A DNA stretch of 38,496 nucleotides from Parabacteroides sp. (lineage in GTDB: Bacteria > Bacteroidota > Bacteroidia > Bacteroidales > Tannerellaceae). A program made the translations under genes and the position numbers. Positions 16,806-25,260 of this stretch are shown here, in pieces (position 1 is the first letter of the stretch; each line of letters begins with the position of its first letter). The DNA lies in NCBI GenBank assembly GCA_017937385.1, contig JAGBDR010000024.1:1-38496 (forward strand), in the 5' to 3' direction. Below the pieces are notes generated by a model. The model was not told where the DNA came from and searched no databases. It saw nothing but the letters and a program-made list of their open reading frames with translations.

Positions 16806-17167
16806 TTAATCCCGAAAATCACCGTTAATAGCGCGTTGTTCGGCCAGTATTTTCTCTTTACCGGAGGAGGAGGAGAAGTCGCGTTTTTCCTCTTCTTCCC
16901 TTTCCTTTTTTTTTCTTTTCTCTTCTTTCCTTTCCATTTCTTTCCTTTGTTTTGAAGACGGCGAATTTTCGGTAGGTTGGTTGGTATTTTTCGCTACCAT
17001 TGTCGCTTTTGGTTGCGAATTTTCGCTTTCACAACCCCCCTATTATGCGAAGCGCTTACAGCGCCTTTTGACACAGTGCTTTCAAACTCTGCCTCTATCA
17101 AAGCGATTTTGGTGTCTTCGAAGGAATCAACTGAGATTGGGAAATAATCAATACCTTTCAGAATCAT
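16806..17167 (-). pseudogene. remnant of a Lin1244/Lin1753-type (DUF4373) protein
   Basis: From Met at 17167 a 57-codon frame (to 16994) begins MILKGIDYFPISVDSFEDTK and continues IALIEAEF. This is the typical start of Lin1244/Lin1753-type N-terminal (DUF4373) proteins of Bacteroidales mobile elements. After residue 28 the resemblance stops and the frame ends. A second frame, shifted and ending at 16806, continues with a Lys/Glu-rich run (KEMERKEEKRKKKEREEEE), the kind of charged linker these proteins have. Most of the conserved domain is missing, so a deletion plus frameshift is likely. The family match is from memory. A -7 box lies upstream at 17203-17210. Confidence 0.6.
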
Positions 17168-17202
17168 GGTGTTTATTGTATTAAAAATTTATTAAAACTA
17201 TA

Positions 17203-17210
17203 CAAATATA
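17203..17210 (-). promoter_or_regulatory. -7 promoter element upstream of the DUF4373 remnant
   Basis: The minus strand reads TATATTTG, 36 bases before the remnant's ATG. The 22-bp repeat array begins 49 bases further upstream. Confidence 0.45.
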
Positions 17211-17258
17211 AAACATGGAAGAGCAAATGTCAAGAGAAGAACCGGAAAAAAATGCACC

Positions 17259-17346
17259 GGCATGGAATTAGAAATGCACTGGCATGGAATTAGAAACGCA
17301 TCGGCATGGAATTTCGGATGGACTGGCATGGAATTGAACGTCTCCG
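17259..17346. repeat. four 22-bp tandem repeats with GGCATGGAATT core
   Basis: GGCATGGAATT occurs at 17259, 17281, 17303 and 17325, exactly 22 bases apart. The first two units are near identical over 16 bases; the later two keep only the 11-base core. The period is not a multiple of three and the surrounding 17211-17515 has no credible gene, so it is non-coding. The same core and period occur upstream of ribD. The stretch 17347-17515 shows no clear promoter or structure. Confidence 0.85.
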
Positions 17347-17515
17347 GTTGTCAAAAGACAATCCGTTGGTGGCCGTTGTAGCAGCGCTTTGATTAGGAAT
17401 CGGATTTTCGCTTGGATAGTATTAAGAATGGTTAAATGACAAGCTTTCCGGCAACTTTTTGCCATCATTTTGCGTCTTATTTTTACGAGTGATAATTATA
17501 AAAGAAAAAGGACAG

Positions 17516-17941
17516 ATGAAAAAGATTATTTTGACACTTTTGATGGTTCCTGCGTTTGTCGGGATGTTGTGTTCTTGCTCTGAATCCAAGACAGATGCAA
17601 AGAAGTTGGACGGAAAATGGAACATTGTGGAAGTAAATGGCAACAAGATAGAAAAGGAGGGATTACCGACGTTGGAGTTTGATATGAACGAAAAGAAGGT
17701 GCACGGTAATCCGGGATGTAATTTGTTCAATTCGTCTGTGACATTGGACGATAAAGACGTTTCGGCTCTCACGATTGCTCCGGGGGCGATGACGATGATG
17801 GCGTGTCCGGATATGGCGTTGGAAGATGCGGTGGTGAAAGCCATTGGCGAAGTGAAAGCGGTAAAGGCCGGACAGACTGAAAGCGAAATGCTGTTGGTCG
17901 ATGCGGACGGCAAGGTATTGTTGGTCTTGTCAAAAAACTGA
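17516..17941 (+). CDS. META-domain (HslJ-like) lipoprotein, first copy
   Basis: 141 aa from Met at 17516. MKKIILTLLMVPAFVGMLCSC is a lipoprotein signal. The mature part is a META domain: KLDGKWNIVEVNGN, LEFDMNEKKVHGNPGCNLFNS and TIAPGAMTMMACPDMALED. These carry the GCN and T(x)MACP signatures of HslJ-type heat-inducible envelope proteins. Biochemical role unknown; in E. coli HslJ is linked to novobiocin resistance. The reading frame upstream to 17459 adds no signal-like sequence. Four bases before a second copy, so probably one operon. Confidence 0.88.
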   Translation: MKKIILTLLMVPAFVGMLCSCSESKTDAKKLDGKWNIVEVNGNKIEKEGLPTLEFDMNEKKVHGNPGCNLFNSSVTLDDKDVSALTIAPGAMTMMACPDMALEDAVVKAIGEVKAVKAGQTESEMLLVDADGKVLLVLSKN

Positions 17942-17945
17942 TGGA

Positions 17946-18401
17946 ATGAAGATGAGGACGAAGACGTATCTATATGTTTGCCTTGCGCTCGTTTGTATCG
18001 GCCTGTTGGCTTCCTGCAAGGCAAAGAAAGGAGTGGTCGCGACTTTCTCTGATTTGGATGGCAGTTGGAACGTGGTCGAGTTGAACGGCAAGGTGGTGGT
18101 TCCTGCCGAGGCAAACCAGGTGATTGAGTTTGATATGGTCCGTCATACTCTGTCCGGAAAGACCGGTTGCAACCGGATGATGGGGAAGATCGAGTATAGC
18201 GATTCTCACAAGAATATCATAAAATTCCCGCAGGTGGCGACAACCCGTATGGCTTGTCCGGATATGAGCGGCGAGCGTGAGTTGTTGCAGGCCTTGGATA
18301 AAATCGTCCGCTTTGAGGCGGAAGGAGAGTTGGGGCCGGTTCGCAGAATCGCTTTATATGGCACGGATAATACCAAATGGATGGTCATTGAAAAGAAATA
18401 G
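17946..18401 (+). CDS. META-domain (HslJ-like) lipoprotein, second copy
   Basis: 151 aa from Met at 17946 (a Met two codons later is also possible). Lipoprotein signal ending LLASC, then a META domain: DLDGSWNVVELNGK, IEFDMVRHTLSGKTGCNRMMG and VATTRMACPDMSGE. A tandem paralogue of the previous gene with the same signatures but clearly diverged. Followed by a terminator at 18423. Confidence 0.88.
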   Translation: MKMRTKTYLYVCLALVCIGLLASCKAKKGVVATFSDLDGSWNVVELNGKVVVPAEANQVIEFDMVRHTLSGKTGCNRMMGKIEYSDSHKNIIKFPQVATTRMACPDMSGERELLQALDKIVRFEAEGELGPVRRIALYGTDNTKWMVIEKK

Positions 18402-18422
18402 TTTTTCATTGTGAAATGTTTG

Positions 18423-18456
18423 AAGGCGGTTCCGATAGACGGGCCGCCTTTCTTTT
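18423..18456 (+). terminator. terminator after the META gene pair
   Basis: Stem AAGGCGG (18423-18429) with CCGCCTT (18444-18450), 14-base loop, followed by TCTTTT. It overlaps the last two bases of the convergent NamZ-type gene. Confidence 0.75.
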
Positions 18457-19648
18457 ATTGATAATCGGGGTAGAGCAAGTATTTCTTCCTGATTTTCTTG
18501 TATTCGTTCAGGGCCGGTTGCCAGCTGGCGCGTATTTCGTCTTCTGTCAAGCCGCGGACAATCTGGAAACGTAACTCTTTGGTCCCGGCAAGCAGGTCGA
18601 ACCAGTGCGGGCGGGTGAAGAAAAAGGCCTGTTCGTTGCCGGCTTTCTGGTAGAAGTCGAGGAAGAATTTCAGTGTCAATCCGCCGGCAAAGGGATATTC
18701 CCGCAGGTCGGTGCCGTAGCATTCTTTGTCCTGGTGCAGCGGTTTGGTGTCGAAACCGGGCAGCGAGGTCGGCGTAAAGGTGAAATCGCCGTATTTCGGA
18801 TCGGGCGCTCCCAAGATCTGGAACGGGTAATAGGTGCCGCGCCCGACACTGATTGGGGTTCCTTCAAAGAAACAGAGCGACGGATAGAGGCGGATGGCCT
18901 GGTCGTTCGGCAGGTTGGGAGAGGGCTTTACCGGTAGCCAGTATGGGTCGCCGTGACGCCAGTTTTCCATCTTGACGATATGCAACCGGCAGGTGTCGGG
19001 CGTGCTTTTCAGCCAGCCTTCCTTGTTGATCATCCAAGCCAGTTCGCCGACCGTCAGGCCGTGCAGCAGGGGCAACGGGTCTACGCCGACAAACGATTCG
19101 AATCCTTTCTGGCGGACAGGGCCGTCGACGAAATCGTTCGGATTGGGGCGGTCCAGGACAATAAATTCGATGCCACTTTCGGCACAGGCTTCCATGACAT
19201 AGTGCATGGTGCTGATGTAGGTATAGAAACGGGCTCCGACATCCTGGATGTCGAACACGACCACGTCCAGGCCGGCCAGTTGTCCGGCGGTCGGTTTCTT
19301 GTTCTTTCCGTATAGGGATATGATGGGAACGCCTGTTTTTATGTCACGGCTGTCTTTGATCTCTGCGCCGGCATCGGCTGTCCCGCGGAAACCATGTTCG
19401 GGGGCGAATACCTTCTTCACGCTGATACCTTCTTCCAACAAGGCGTCCAGCAGATGTTTCTGTTGCTTTTCGAGGATGGAGGTCTGGTTCACGACTAATC
19501 CGACCTGTTTGTCTTTCAACAAGCGGGTAACAACGTCCATCCGTTCGGCTCCCAATCGCAGCGGTTCTTTCTGGGGAGCGACGGCCTGAATTTCGGGCAT
19601 CAGGAACAGGCTTAACAGCCAGAAAGCACACCTGATAACTGTTCTCAT
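18455..19648 (-). CDS. NamZ-type exo-beta-N-acetylmuramidase (DUF1343)
   Basis: 397 aa. A signal peptide (MRTVIRCAFWLLSLFLMPEIQA) directs it to the periplasm. The body is DUF1343: VGLVVNQTS, FAPEHGFRG, DVVVFDIQDVGARFYTYIST and FIVLDRPNPND are the family's conserved blocks. Characterised members (NamZ of Bacillus and of Tannerella) release MurNAc from the non-reducing end of peptidoglycan fragments. It would fit recycling of wall material here. Its -7 box at 19675-19682 is back to back with that of the HD-domain gene. Confidence 0.92.
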   Translation of the reverse strand: MRTVIRCAFWLLSLFLMPEIQAVAPQKEPLRLGAERMDVVTRLLKDKQVGLVVNQTSILEKQQKHLLDALLEEGISVKKVFAPEHGFRGTADAGAEIKDSRDIKTGVPIISLYGKNKKPTAGQLAGLDVVVFDIQDVGARFYTYISTMHYVMEACAESGIEFIVLDRPNPNDFVDGPVRQKGFESFVGVDPLPLLHGLTVGELAWMINKEGWLKSTPDTCRLHIVKMENWRHGDPYWLPVKPSPNLPNDQAIRLYPSLCFFEGTPISVGRGTYYPFQILGAPDPKYGDFTFTPTSLPGFDTKPLHQDKECYGTDLREYPFAGGLTLKFFLDFYQKAGNEQAFFFTRPHWFDLLAGTKELRFQIVRGLTEDEIRASWQPALNEYKKIRKKYLLYPDYQ

Positions 19649-19674
19649 AGACTCTTCCTTACTATTTGTTTCTG

Positions 19675-19682
19675 CAAAAGTA
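19675..19682 (-). promoter_or_regulatory. -7 promoter element of the NamZ-type gene
   Basis: The minus strand reads TACTTTTG, 26 bases before the ATG at 19648. Confidence 0.6.
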
Positions 19683-19704
19683 ACGATTCTTTTTGTTTAT
19701 TGCG

Positions 19705-19712
19705 TATCTTTG
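19705..19712 (+). promoter_or_regulatory. -7 promoter element of the HD-domain gene
   Basis: TATCTTTG, 30 bases before the ATG at 19743. It covers an in-frame start at 19710, so the start at 19743 is preferred. Divergent with the promoter at 19675-19682. Confidence 0.6.
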
Positions 19713-19742
19713 CCTCTCAATAAAGCGATTGAATGTAATGTT

Positions 19743-20285
19743 ATGAACCCTTTAGATATTATTGCCAACTATTATCCGGCAACTTCGGAGGCATACCGGA
19801 TTTTGGTTATTCATAGTAGAAATGTGGCTGATAAAGCTTTGACTATTGCCCGGATGCATCCGGAGATGAATCTTGACCTTACCTTTGTGGAAGAAGCGGC
19901 TATGCTGCACGATATCGGCATTTTCCGTTGCAACGCTCCCGAGATCGACTGTCATGGGGAGGCGGAATATATTTGCCACGGCTATCTGGGTGCCGAACTG
20001 ATGCGGGCGGAAGGATATCCCCGCCATGCCCGTGTGTGTGAACGGCATACGGGAACGGGTATCACGTTGGCGATGATCGAAGAACGAGGCCTGCCCCTTC
20101 CACACCGCGACTTCATGCCCGAGACCTTGGAAGAACAATTGGTCTGTTTTGCCGACAAGTTTTACAGCAAGACGAAACTGGAGCAAGAAAAGCCGGTCGA
20201 AAAGGTGAAACAAAGCCTCTCCAAGTATGGGAGCGATACGGTCGAGCGGTTTGATAACTGGTGTAAACTCTTTTTAGGGGAATAG
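19743..20285 (+). CDS. HD-domain phosphohydrolase-like protein
   Basis: 180 aa. Metal ligands of the HD fold are visible: His24 (LVIHSRNVA), His56-Asp57 (AAMLHDIGIF) and Asp138 (CFADKFYSK). HD proteins are metal-dependent phosphohydrolases acting on nucleotides or related phosphates; the substrate here is unknown. No signal peptide, so cytoplasmic. It stands alone between two promoters and is not clearly linked to lptD downstream, which has its own -7 box. Confidence 0.88.
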   Translation: MNPLDIIANYYPATSEAYRILVIHSRNVADKALTIARMHPEMNLDLTFVEEAAMLHDIGIFRCNAPEIDCHGEAEYICHGYLGAELMRAEGYPRHARVCERHTGTGITLAMIEERGLPLPHRDFMPETLEEQLVCFADKFYSKTKLEQEKPVEKVKQSLSKYGSDTVERFDNWCKLFLGE

Positions 20286-20311
20286 AAAGGGATGGGCTCG
20301 CTAAATTGTTA

Positions 20312-20319
20312 TACATTTG
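20312..20319 (+). promoter_or_regulatory. -7 promoter element of lptD
   Basis: TACATTTG, 31 bases before the ATG at 20351. Confidence 0.6.
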
Positions 20320-20350
20320 CCCGCTGTAACACACTGCAAATAACGACGGA

Positions 20351-23104
20351 ATGCTTTTAAAATACAAATGTCTGATTATTTTGTTGCTTTTCCTCACCGG
20401 AAATCAGATGACTGAGGCGCAGGATCTGATTGCTCCGACCGACACCGTGACGGCGGTTGTGGGCGATACGGTCGTATCCGCCAGGCAGGATAGTGTACTT
20501 GCATTGGATAGCGTGCCGAAAAAGCAGGCGGGGCTGGATGCTCCGGTTTCCTACCAGGCGAAAGACTCCATTATCATGACGGGGACGAACTGGGCTTATC
20601 TTTTTGGGGAAAGCAATGTGAAATACCAGCAGATCGAGCTTCAGTCCGAGAATATCGAGATGAACATGGACAGTAGCTTGGTGTATGCGACGTTCGGCCT
20701 CGACTCGATCGGGGAGGAGTTCGGCTATCCGCTTTTCAAAGATGGCGACCAACAGTATGAGTCTAAGACAATGCGCTATAATTTCAGCTCGAAAAAGGGA
20801 TACATCACGGATGTGATCACGCAACAAGGCGAAGGGTATGTGACCGCCGGACAAACCAAGAAGATGGATGATGATGTCCTGAACATGAAGAACGGGCGGT
20901 ATACGACTTGCGACGACCATGAACATCCTCATTTCTATATCCAGATGACGAAAGCGAAAGTCCGTCCGAAAAAGAATGTCGTGTCGGGGCCTGTCTATAT
21001 GGTGTTTGAGGATGTCCCGCTTTATCCGATCGCCTTGCCTTTCTGTTTCTTCCCCTTTTCAAGTACCTATTCTTCGGGGATTATCATGCCTACTTTCGGG
21101 GATGAAAGTTCGCGCGGTTTCTATCTGCGTGACGGCGGGTACTATTTTGCGTTGAGCGATTATATGGACCTGGCTTTGACCGGCGAGATCTATACGAAAG
21201 GGTCGTGGGGATTGTCGGCTCGTTCTTCTTATAGGAAACGGTATAAGTATTCGGGCAGTTTCAATGCCTCTTATCTGGTTACCCGTTTGGGCGACAAGGG
21301 GCTTCCCGATTATAGCCTGTCGAAAGACTTCAAGCTGAACTGGACCCATTCGCAGGATGCAAAGGCCAATCCGTACCGGACGTTCTCGGCAAGCGTGAAC
21401 TTCGCGACCAGTAGTTACGACCGTAACAACCTGAACAGCTTCTACCCGGGCTCGCAAGGATTTGCGGACGCGAACCAAAATACCAAAGGATCGAGTATCA
21501 GCATCACGCAGCGTTTCCCGAATAACCCGTTCAGCCTCTCGGCCACCATGAATGTGAACCAGCGTTCGAAAGACTCGACGATCTCGTTGACGTTGCCCGA
21601 TATTACGATTACGATGAGCCGTATCTATCCGTTCAAACGGAAGCATGCGATCGGCAAAGACCGCTGGTATGAGAAGATTTCCATGAGTTACAATGGTTAC
21701 TTGCGTAATAGCATTGACACGAAAGAAAACCTGTTGTTCAAATCGAGTTTGGTGAAAGACTGGCGGAATGCCATGCAACACCAGATTCCGGTGAGTGCGA
21801 CTTTCTCTTTGTTCAACTATCTGAATATCTCGCCTTCGTTCAATTATACCGAGCGTTGGTACACCAGTAAAGTGGATAAGGCATACGATATGCAACAGAA
21901 ACGGGTGGTCGCGCGTGATACGACCTATGGTTTCTACCGCGTATATGATTACAGCGCTTCGATTTCGGCTTCCACCACGCTGTATGGTTTCTATAAGCCG
22001 TTGCCTTTCTTGGGAGACAAGGTCAAGTTGATCCGCCATCGTTTCGAACCTTCGGTCACGTTAAGCTATACGCCCGATTTCGGAGCTGCCCGATATGGTT
22101 TCTGGAAAGATCTGATGTATGAGGATCAATACGGGCAGATGCAGCATACCACTTACTCTCCGTTTGAAGGCGGTATGTTCGGGACGGCTCCTAACGGGAA
22201 AGCGGGAAGCCTGAGTTTCCAGTTGGACAACAATGTTGAAATGAAGATCAAGTCGGATCGCGATTCGACGGGAGAGCGCAAGATCAGCTTGATCGACAAG
22301 TTGTCGTTGGGCATGAGCTATAATATGGCGGCCGATTCGTTCAAGTGGAGTGACCTGAGCGTAGGGTTGCGCCTCAAGTTCTCGAAGAGCTATACCTTGA
22401 ACCTGAACGGTACGTTCGATACCTATACATACGGCTACAACGAGGCGACGAAGACCGTTCGCCGGCTGGATATTCCGCGCTGGCAGGCGGGTAAAGGAAT
22501 CGGCCGTCTGCGCCAGACCGGTACGAGCTTCTCTTATACCTTTAATAATGATACGTTCGGCAAATGGTTCGGCAAGAAGAAGGACGGTTCCGACAAGTCT
22601 TCGGACGATTCCAATGCGCCGGACGAATTGGAACAGCTCTCACCGGATGAGGAGGGAGGACAACCGGATAAAACGGAAGGGGGCCGCTTGCGTGGTGCCA
22701 AGAAAGATACGGGTGAGTTCGACTCGTATGGCTACCTGATCAACAAGGTGCCCTGGAGCCTTTCGTTCAGCTACAGTATGCAGTTGCGTTATGGCGACTT
22801 TGATCCCCGCAAACTTGAATATAAGTACAAGTTGACCCATTCGTTGAGCTTTAACGGGAATCTCCAGCCGACGAAGAACTGGCGTTTTAACTTTAATGCC
22901 ACTTATGACTTCGATACGCATAAGATCTCCTATATGACTTGCAATCTTACCCGCGACCTGCATTGCTGGCAGATGACCGCCAGCTTTGTGCCGGTAGGAC
23001 CTTATAAATCCTATACCTTTAATATCGCAGTAAGTTCGTCTTTGCTGAAAGACCTGAAATGGCGCCAGAGCAGCAACTATCGGGATGGACAGAAGTGGGA
23101 ATGA
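20351..23104 (+). CDS. lptD: LPS-assembly protein LptD (LptD_2 type)
   Basis: 917 aa. Signal peptide to about TEAQ (residue 24). Residues about 70-230 form the periplasmic OstA/LptA-like jellyroll, with 'NVKYQQIELQSENIEMNMD'-type strands and RYTTCDDHEHPHFYIQ. The remainder is a large beta-barrel ending in SSNYRDGQKWE. In Gram-negatives LptD with LptE inserts lipopolysaccharide into the outer leaflet. An acidic Ser/Asp/Glu-rich stretch (about residues 738-785, after the GKWFGKKKDGSD segment) is probably an exposed loop. The Bacteroidota form is longer and lacks the usual C-terminal signature of proteobacterial LptD. Confidence 0.88.
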   Translation: MLLKYKCLIILLLFLTGNQMTEAQDLIAPTDTVTAVVGDTVVSARQDSVLALDSVPKKQAGLDAPVSYQAKDSIIMTGTNWAYLFGESNVKYQQIELQSENIEMNMDSSLVYATFGLDSIGEEFGYPLFKDGDQQYESKTMRYNFSSKKGYITDVITQQGEGYVTAGQTKKMDDDVLNMKNGRYTTCDDHEHPHFYIQMTKAKVRPKKNVVSGPVYMVFEDVPLYPIALPFCFFPFSSTYSSGIIMPTFGDESSRGFYLRDGGYYFALSDYMDLALTGEIYTKGSWGLSARSSYRKRYKYSGSFNASYLVTRLGDKGLPDYSLSKDFKLNWTHSQDAKANPYRTFSASVNFATSSYDRNNLNSFYPGSQGFADANQNTKGSSISITQRFPNNPFSLSATMNVNQRSKDSTISLTLPDITITMSRIYPFKRKHAIGKDRWYEKISMSYNGYLRNSIDTKENLLFKSSLVKDWRNAMQHQIPVSATFSLFNYLNISPSFNYTERWYTSKVDKAYDMQQKRVVARDTTYGFYRVYDYSASISASTTLYGFYKPLPFLGDKVKLIRHRFEPSVTLSYTPDFGAARYGFWKDLMYEDQYGQMQHTTYSPFEGGMFGTAPNGKAGSLSFQLDNNVEMKIKSDRDSTGERKISLIDKLSLGMSYNMAADSFKWSDLSVGLRLKFSKSYTLNLNGTFDTYTYGYNEATKTVRRLDIPRWQAGKGIGRLRQTGTSFSYTFNNDTFGKWFGKKKDGSDKSSDDSNAPDELEQLSPDEEGGQPDKTEGGRLRGAKKDTGEFDSYGYLINKVPWSLSFSYSMQLRYGDFDPRKLEYKYKLTHSLSFNGNLQPTKNWRFNFNATYDFDTHKISYMTCNLTRDLHCWQMTASFVPVGPYKSYTFNIAVSSSLLKDLKWRQSSNYRDGQKWE

Positions 23105-23111
23105 TTTGGGG

Positions 23112-23184
23112 AATTGACAATTGACAATGGACAATTGACAATTAATTTGTGTGATTCAAAATTGTCAATTGTCCATTGTCAATT
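23112..23184. repeat. AATTGACAATTG hairpin element between lptD and ung
   Basis: A 25-bp perfect inverted repeat: left arm 23119-23143, right arm 23160-23184, 16-base loop containing TTGTGTGATTCA. The left arm extends to 23112 and is there identical to 12158-12189. It sits between convergent gene ends and could stop transcription in both directions (inference). A second copy with a similar loop is at 23856-23932. Confidence 0.9.
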
Positions 23185-23188
23185 GTTT

Positions 23189-23851
23189 TTACCAGTTGAT
23201 CGGTTCCTGCCCGGTTGCGATCAGGTAATCGTTTGCTTTGCTGAAATGCTTGTTTCCGAAGAATCCGCGGTAGGCGGAGAGGGGAGACGGGTGGGCTGAT
23301 TTCAATATCAGGTTGCGGGAGGCGTCGATGAAAGCGCCTTTCCGTTGTGCATACGATCCCCACAGGATGTAAACGATATGGTTCCGCTCTTCTGCCAGAC
23401 GGTGTATCACGGCATCTGTAAATTCTTCCCAACCTTTATTCTGGTGTGAACCTGCCTGGTGTGCACGGACCGTCAGGGTTGCGTTGAGAAGCAGGACGCC
23501 CTGGTCTGCCCAACGGAGCAGATTGCCGGTTTGCGGGGCCGGTTTGCCCAAATCGCTTTCGATTTCTTTGAAGATATTGACGAGCGACGGGGGAAAGGCG
23601 GTCCCGTCTTGTACGGAGAAACAGAGTCCGTGTGCCTGTCCGGGTTCGTGATAGGGGTCTTGCCCGAGAATGACGACTTTGACTTTGTCGAATGGGCAGT
23701 GTTCGAACGCGCTGAAGATGCAGGGACCGGGAGGATAGACGGTCCTTTGACGGTATTCTTCCTTGACGAATGTGATCAACCGACTGAAATATTCCTTTTC
23801 AAACTCTGAACTTAATCGCTCTTTCCAGCTCTGTTCTATCTTGACATCCAT
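23189..23851 (-). CDS. ung: uracil-DNA glycosylase
   Basis: 220 aa from Met at 23851. Removes uracil from DNA at the start of base-excision repair. Family 1 motifs are ILGQDPYHEPGQAHGLCF (catalytic Asp65, residues 61-78) and SAHPSPLSAYRGFFG with His187. The in-frame Met ten codons upstream lies inside a repeat element and is rejected. The gene is bracketed by two copies of the AATTGACAATTG hairpin element. Confidence 0.97.
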   Translation of the reverse strand: MDVKIEQSWKERLSSEFEKEYFSRLITFVKEEYRQRTVYPPGPCIFSAFEHCPFDKVKVVILGQDPYHEPGQAHGLCFSVQDGTAFPPSLVNIFKEIESDLGKPAPQTGNLLRWADQGVLLLNATLTVRAHQAGSHQNKGWEEFTDAVIHRLAEERNHIVYILWGSYAQRKGAFIDASRNLILKSAHPSPLSAYRGFFGNKHFSKANDYLIATGQEPINW

Positions 23852-23855
23852 AAAT

Positions 23856-23932
23856 GATAATTGAAAATTGATAATTGACAATTGACAATTCGTTTGTGCG
23901 ACCCAAAATTGTCAATTGTCCATTGTTAATTT
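23856..23932. repeat. AATTGACAATTG hairpin element between ung and asnA
   Basis: Left arm of ATAATTGACAATTGACAATT type (to 23890), loop TTTGTGCGACCC, right arm 23905-23932 with AAAATTGTCAATTGTCCATTG. The loop and right arm resemble those of 23112-23184 (TTGTGTGATTCA, then the same right-arm sequence); the left arm has drifted. It reaches to the asnA stop codon and the ung start. Confidence 0.85.
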
Positions 23933-24968
23933 AAATAAGGTACATGCCGGCCGCTCGGGCTTCACGGCGCATTTCTTCCGGCCATATACTCGCCTGGATC
24001 TCGCCGATATGGGCTTTGCGGAGATAAAACATACACAGGCGGCTTTGTCCGATACCGCCTCCGATACTGAGAGGAAGTTCGCCGTTCAGCAGGCGTTTGT
24101 GGAAATAGAGTTCTTTCCTTTCTTCCGCATGGCAAATTTCTAACTGGCGGAGCAAGGCTTCCTTGTCTACACGGATACCCATGGAAGAGAGTTCGAGCGA
24201 ACGGTTCAGCACTTCGTCCCACACGAGCAGGTCACCGTTCAGTCCGACTTGTCCGTTTTCCGCAATTGTCGACCAGTCGTCGTAGTCCGGGGCACGTCCG
24301 TCATGTTTCTTTCCGTTACTTAACTGACAACCGATGCCGATGATGAAAACGGCTCCGTATTCTTGGGTAATCGCGTCTTCCCGCTCTTTAGGCGTGAGAG
24401 TCGGGTATTTTTGTAGCAAATCTTCGGCGTGTATGAAATGGATTTGTTGCGGTAATACCGGACGGATTTCGGGAAACATCTCATAGACCAAGTATTCGGT
24501 ACGGACCATCGCGGCATAGATACGGCGTACGATCTCTTTCAGGAAGTCTATGTTCCGTTCTTCGGCTCCCATGACACGCTCCCAGTCCCACTGGTCGACA
24601 TATAAGGAATGGAGGTTACCCAACTCTTCGTCGGAGCGGATCGCGTTCATATCCGTATAGATGCCGTATCCTTTTTCGATTTGGTAATCGGCGAGCGTAA
24701 GCCGTTTCCATTTGGCAAGCGAGTGGACGATTTCCGCTTTGGCATCGCCCAGGTCCTTGATTGGAAACGTGACAGCCCGTTCCGTACCGTTCAGGTCGTC
24801 ATTGATTCCCATCCCTTTTAAGACGAACAACGGAGCGGTGACACGGCGCAACCGCAGTTCGGAAGACAGGTTTTGCTGGAAGAAGTCTTTGATCTTTTTG
24901 ATACCCATCTCGGTTTGCGATAGGTTCAATAAGGCTTTATATCCTGTCGGTTTAATTAAGTAACTCAT
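23931..24968 (-). CDS. asnA: aspartate-ammonia ligase
   Basis: 345 aa. Makes asparagine from aspartate, ammonia and ATP. Class II aminoacyl-tRNA-synthetase-like fold with the AsnA blocks LRRVTAPLFV, VHSLAKWKRL, YTDMNAIRSDE, DQWDWERV and the C-terminal GGGIGQSRLCMF (ATP-site motif 3). Length is near the usual 330. Upstream of ung on the same strand, with a hairpin element between them, so the two may be transcribed separately. Confidence 0.97.
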   Translation of the reverse strand: MSYLIKPTGYKALLNLSQTEMGIKKIKDFFQQNLSSELRLRRVTAPLFVLKGMGINDDLNGTERAVTFPIKDLGDAKAEIVHSLAKWKRLTLADYQIEKGYGIYTDMNAIRSDEELGNLHSLYVDQWDWERVMGAEERNIDFLKEIVRRIYAAMVRTEYLVYEMFPEIRPVLPQQIHFIHAEDLLQKYPTLTPKEREDAITQEYGAVFIIGIGCQLSNGKKHDGRAPDYDDWSTIAENGQVGLNGDLLVWDEVLNRSLELSSMGIRVDKEALLRQLEICHAEERKELYFHKRLLNGELPLSIGGGIGQSRLCMFYLRKAHIGEIQASIWPEEMRREARAAGMYLI

Positions 24969-25003
24969 ATCTTGCTGTGCTTATATTAGTAAACAATGTG
25001 TGG

Positions 25004-25034
25004 CAAAGATACTAATTAATGGAAAAATAGCAAT
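25004..25034 (-). promoter_or_regulatory. promoter of asnA
   Basis: The minus strand has TATCTTTG (25004-25011), 35 bases before the ATG, with ATTG (25031-25034) 19 bases upstream as an imperfect -33 box. Confidence 0.6.
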
Positions 25035-25121
25035 TATTCTCCTATTTTTATTCGCAAAATGGAAGCGATTCTTGTAAAGATGCTTTCAAAATATCAAAAG
25101 CAATCTTTTTTTGCTCGTTCA

Positions 25122-25153
25122 TTTGTTTTCTTGCAATATTATATATACTTTTG
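25122..25153 (+). promoter_or_regulatory. promoter of tRNA-Arg
   Basis: TTTG (25122-25125), 20 bases, TACTTTTG (25146-25153), a full consensus match 10 bases before the tRNA 5' end. Confidence 0.85.
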
Positions 25154-25163
25154 CATCGTCTTT

Positions 25164-25237
25164 GGCTGGGTAGCTTAGCTGAATAGAGCGTCAGATTCCG
25201 GTTCTGAAGGTCGTGGGTTTGAATCCCACCCTGGTCA
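25164..25237 (+). tRNA. tRNA-Arg (CCG anticodon), probable prophage attachment site
   Basis: A 74-nt cloverleaf: acceptor GGCTGGG with CCTGGTC (two or three wobble pairs), D-arm GCTTAGCTGAATAGAGC, anticodon stem TCAGA / TCTGA with loop TTCCGGT giving CCG, and T-arm GTGGGTTTGAATCCCAC. Discriminator A at 25237. The integrase gene starts 170 bases downstream, so the tRNA 3' half is the likely attachment core (inference). Confidence 0.95.
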
Positions 25238-25260
25238 CATTTTAATATTTGTTTATAATT

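Noticed and set aside
16890-16950. Pyrimidine-rich tract as a separate functional element
   Set aside because: It is explained by the Lys/Glu-rich linker of the decayed DUF4373-type gene on the minus strand.
17259-17346. CRISPR array
   Set aside because: Repeat-plus-spacer period is only 22 bases with an 11-base core; no cas genes are near.
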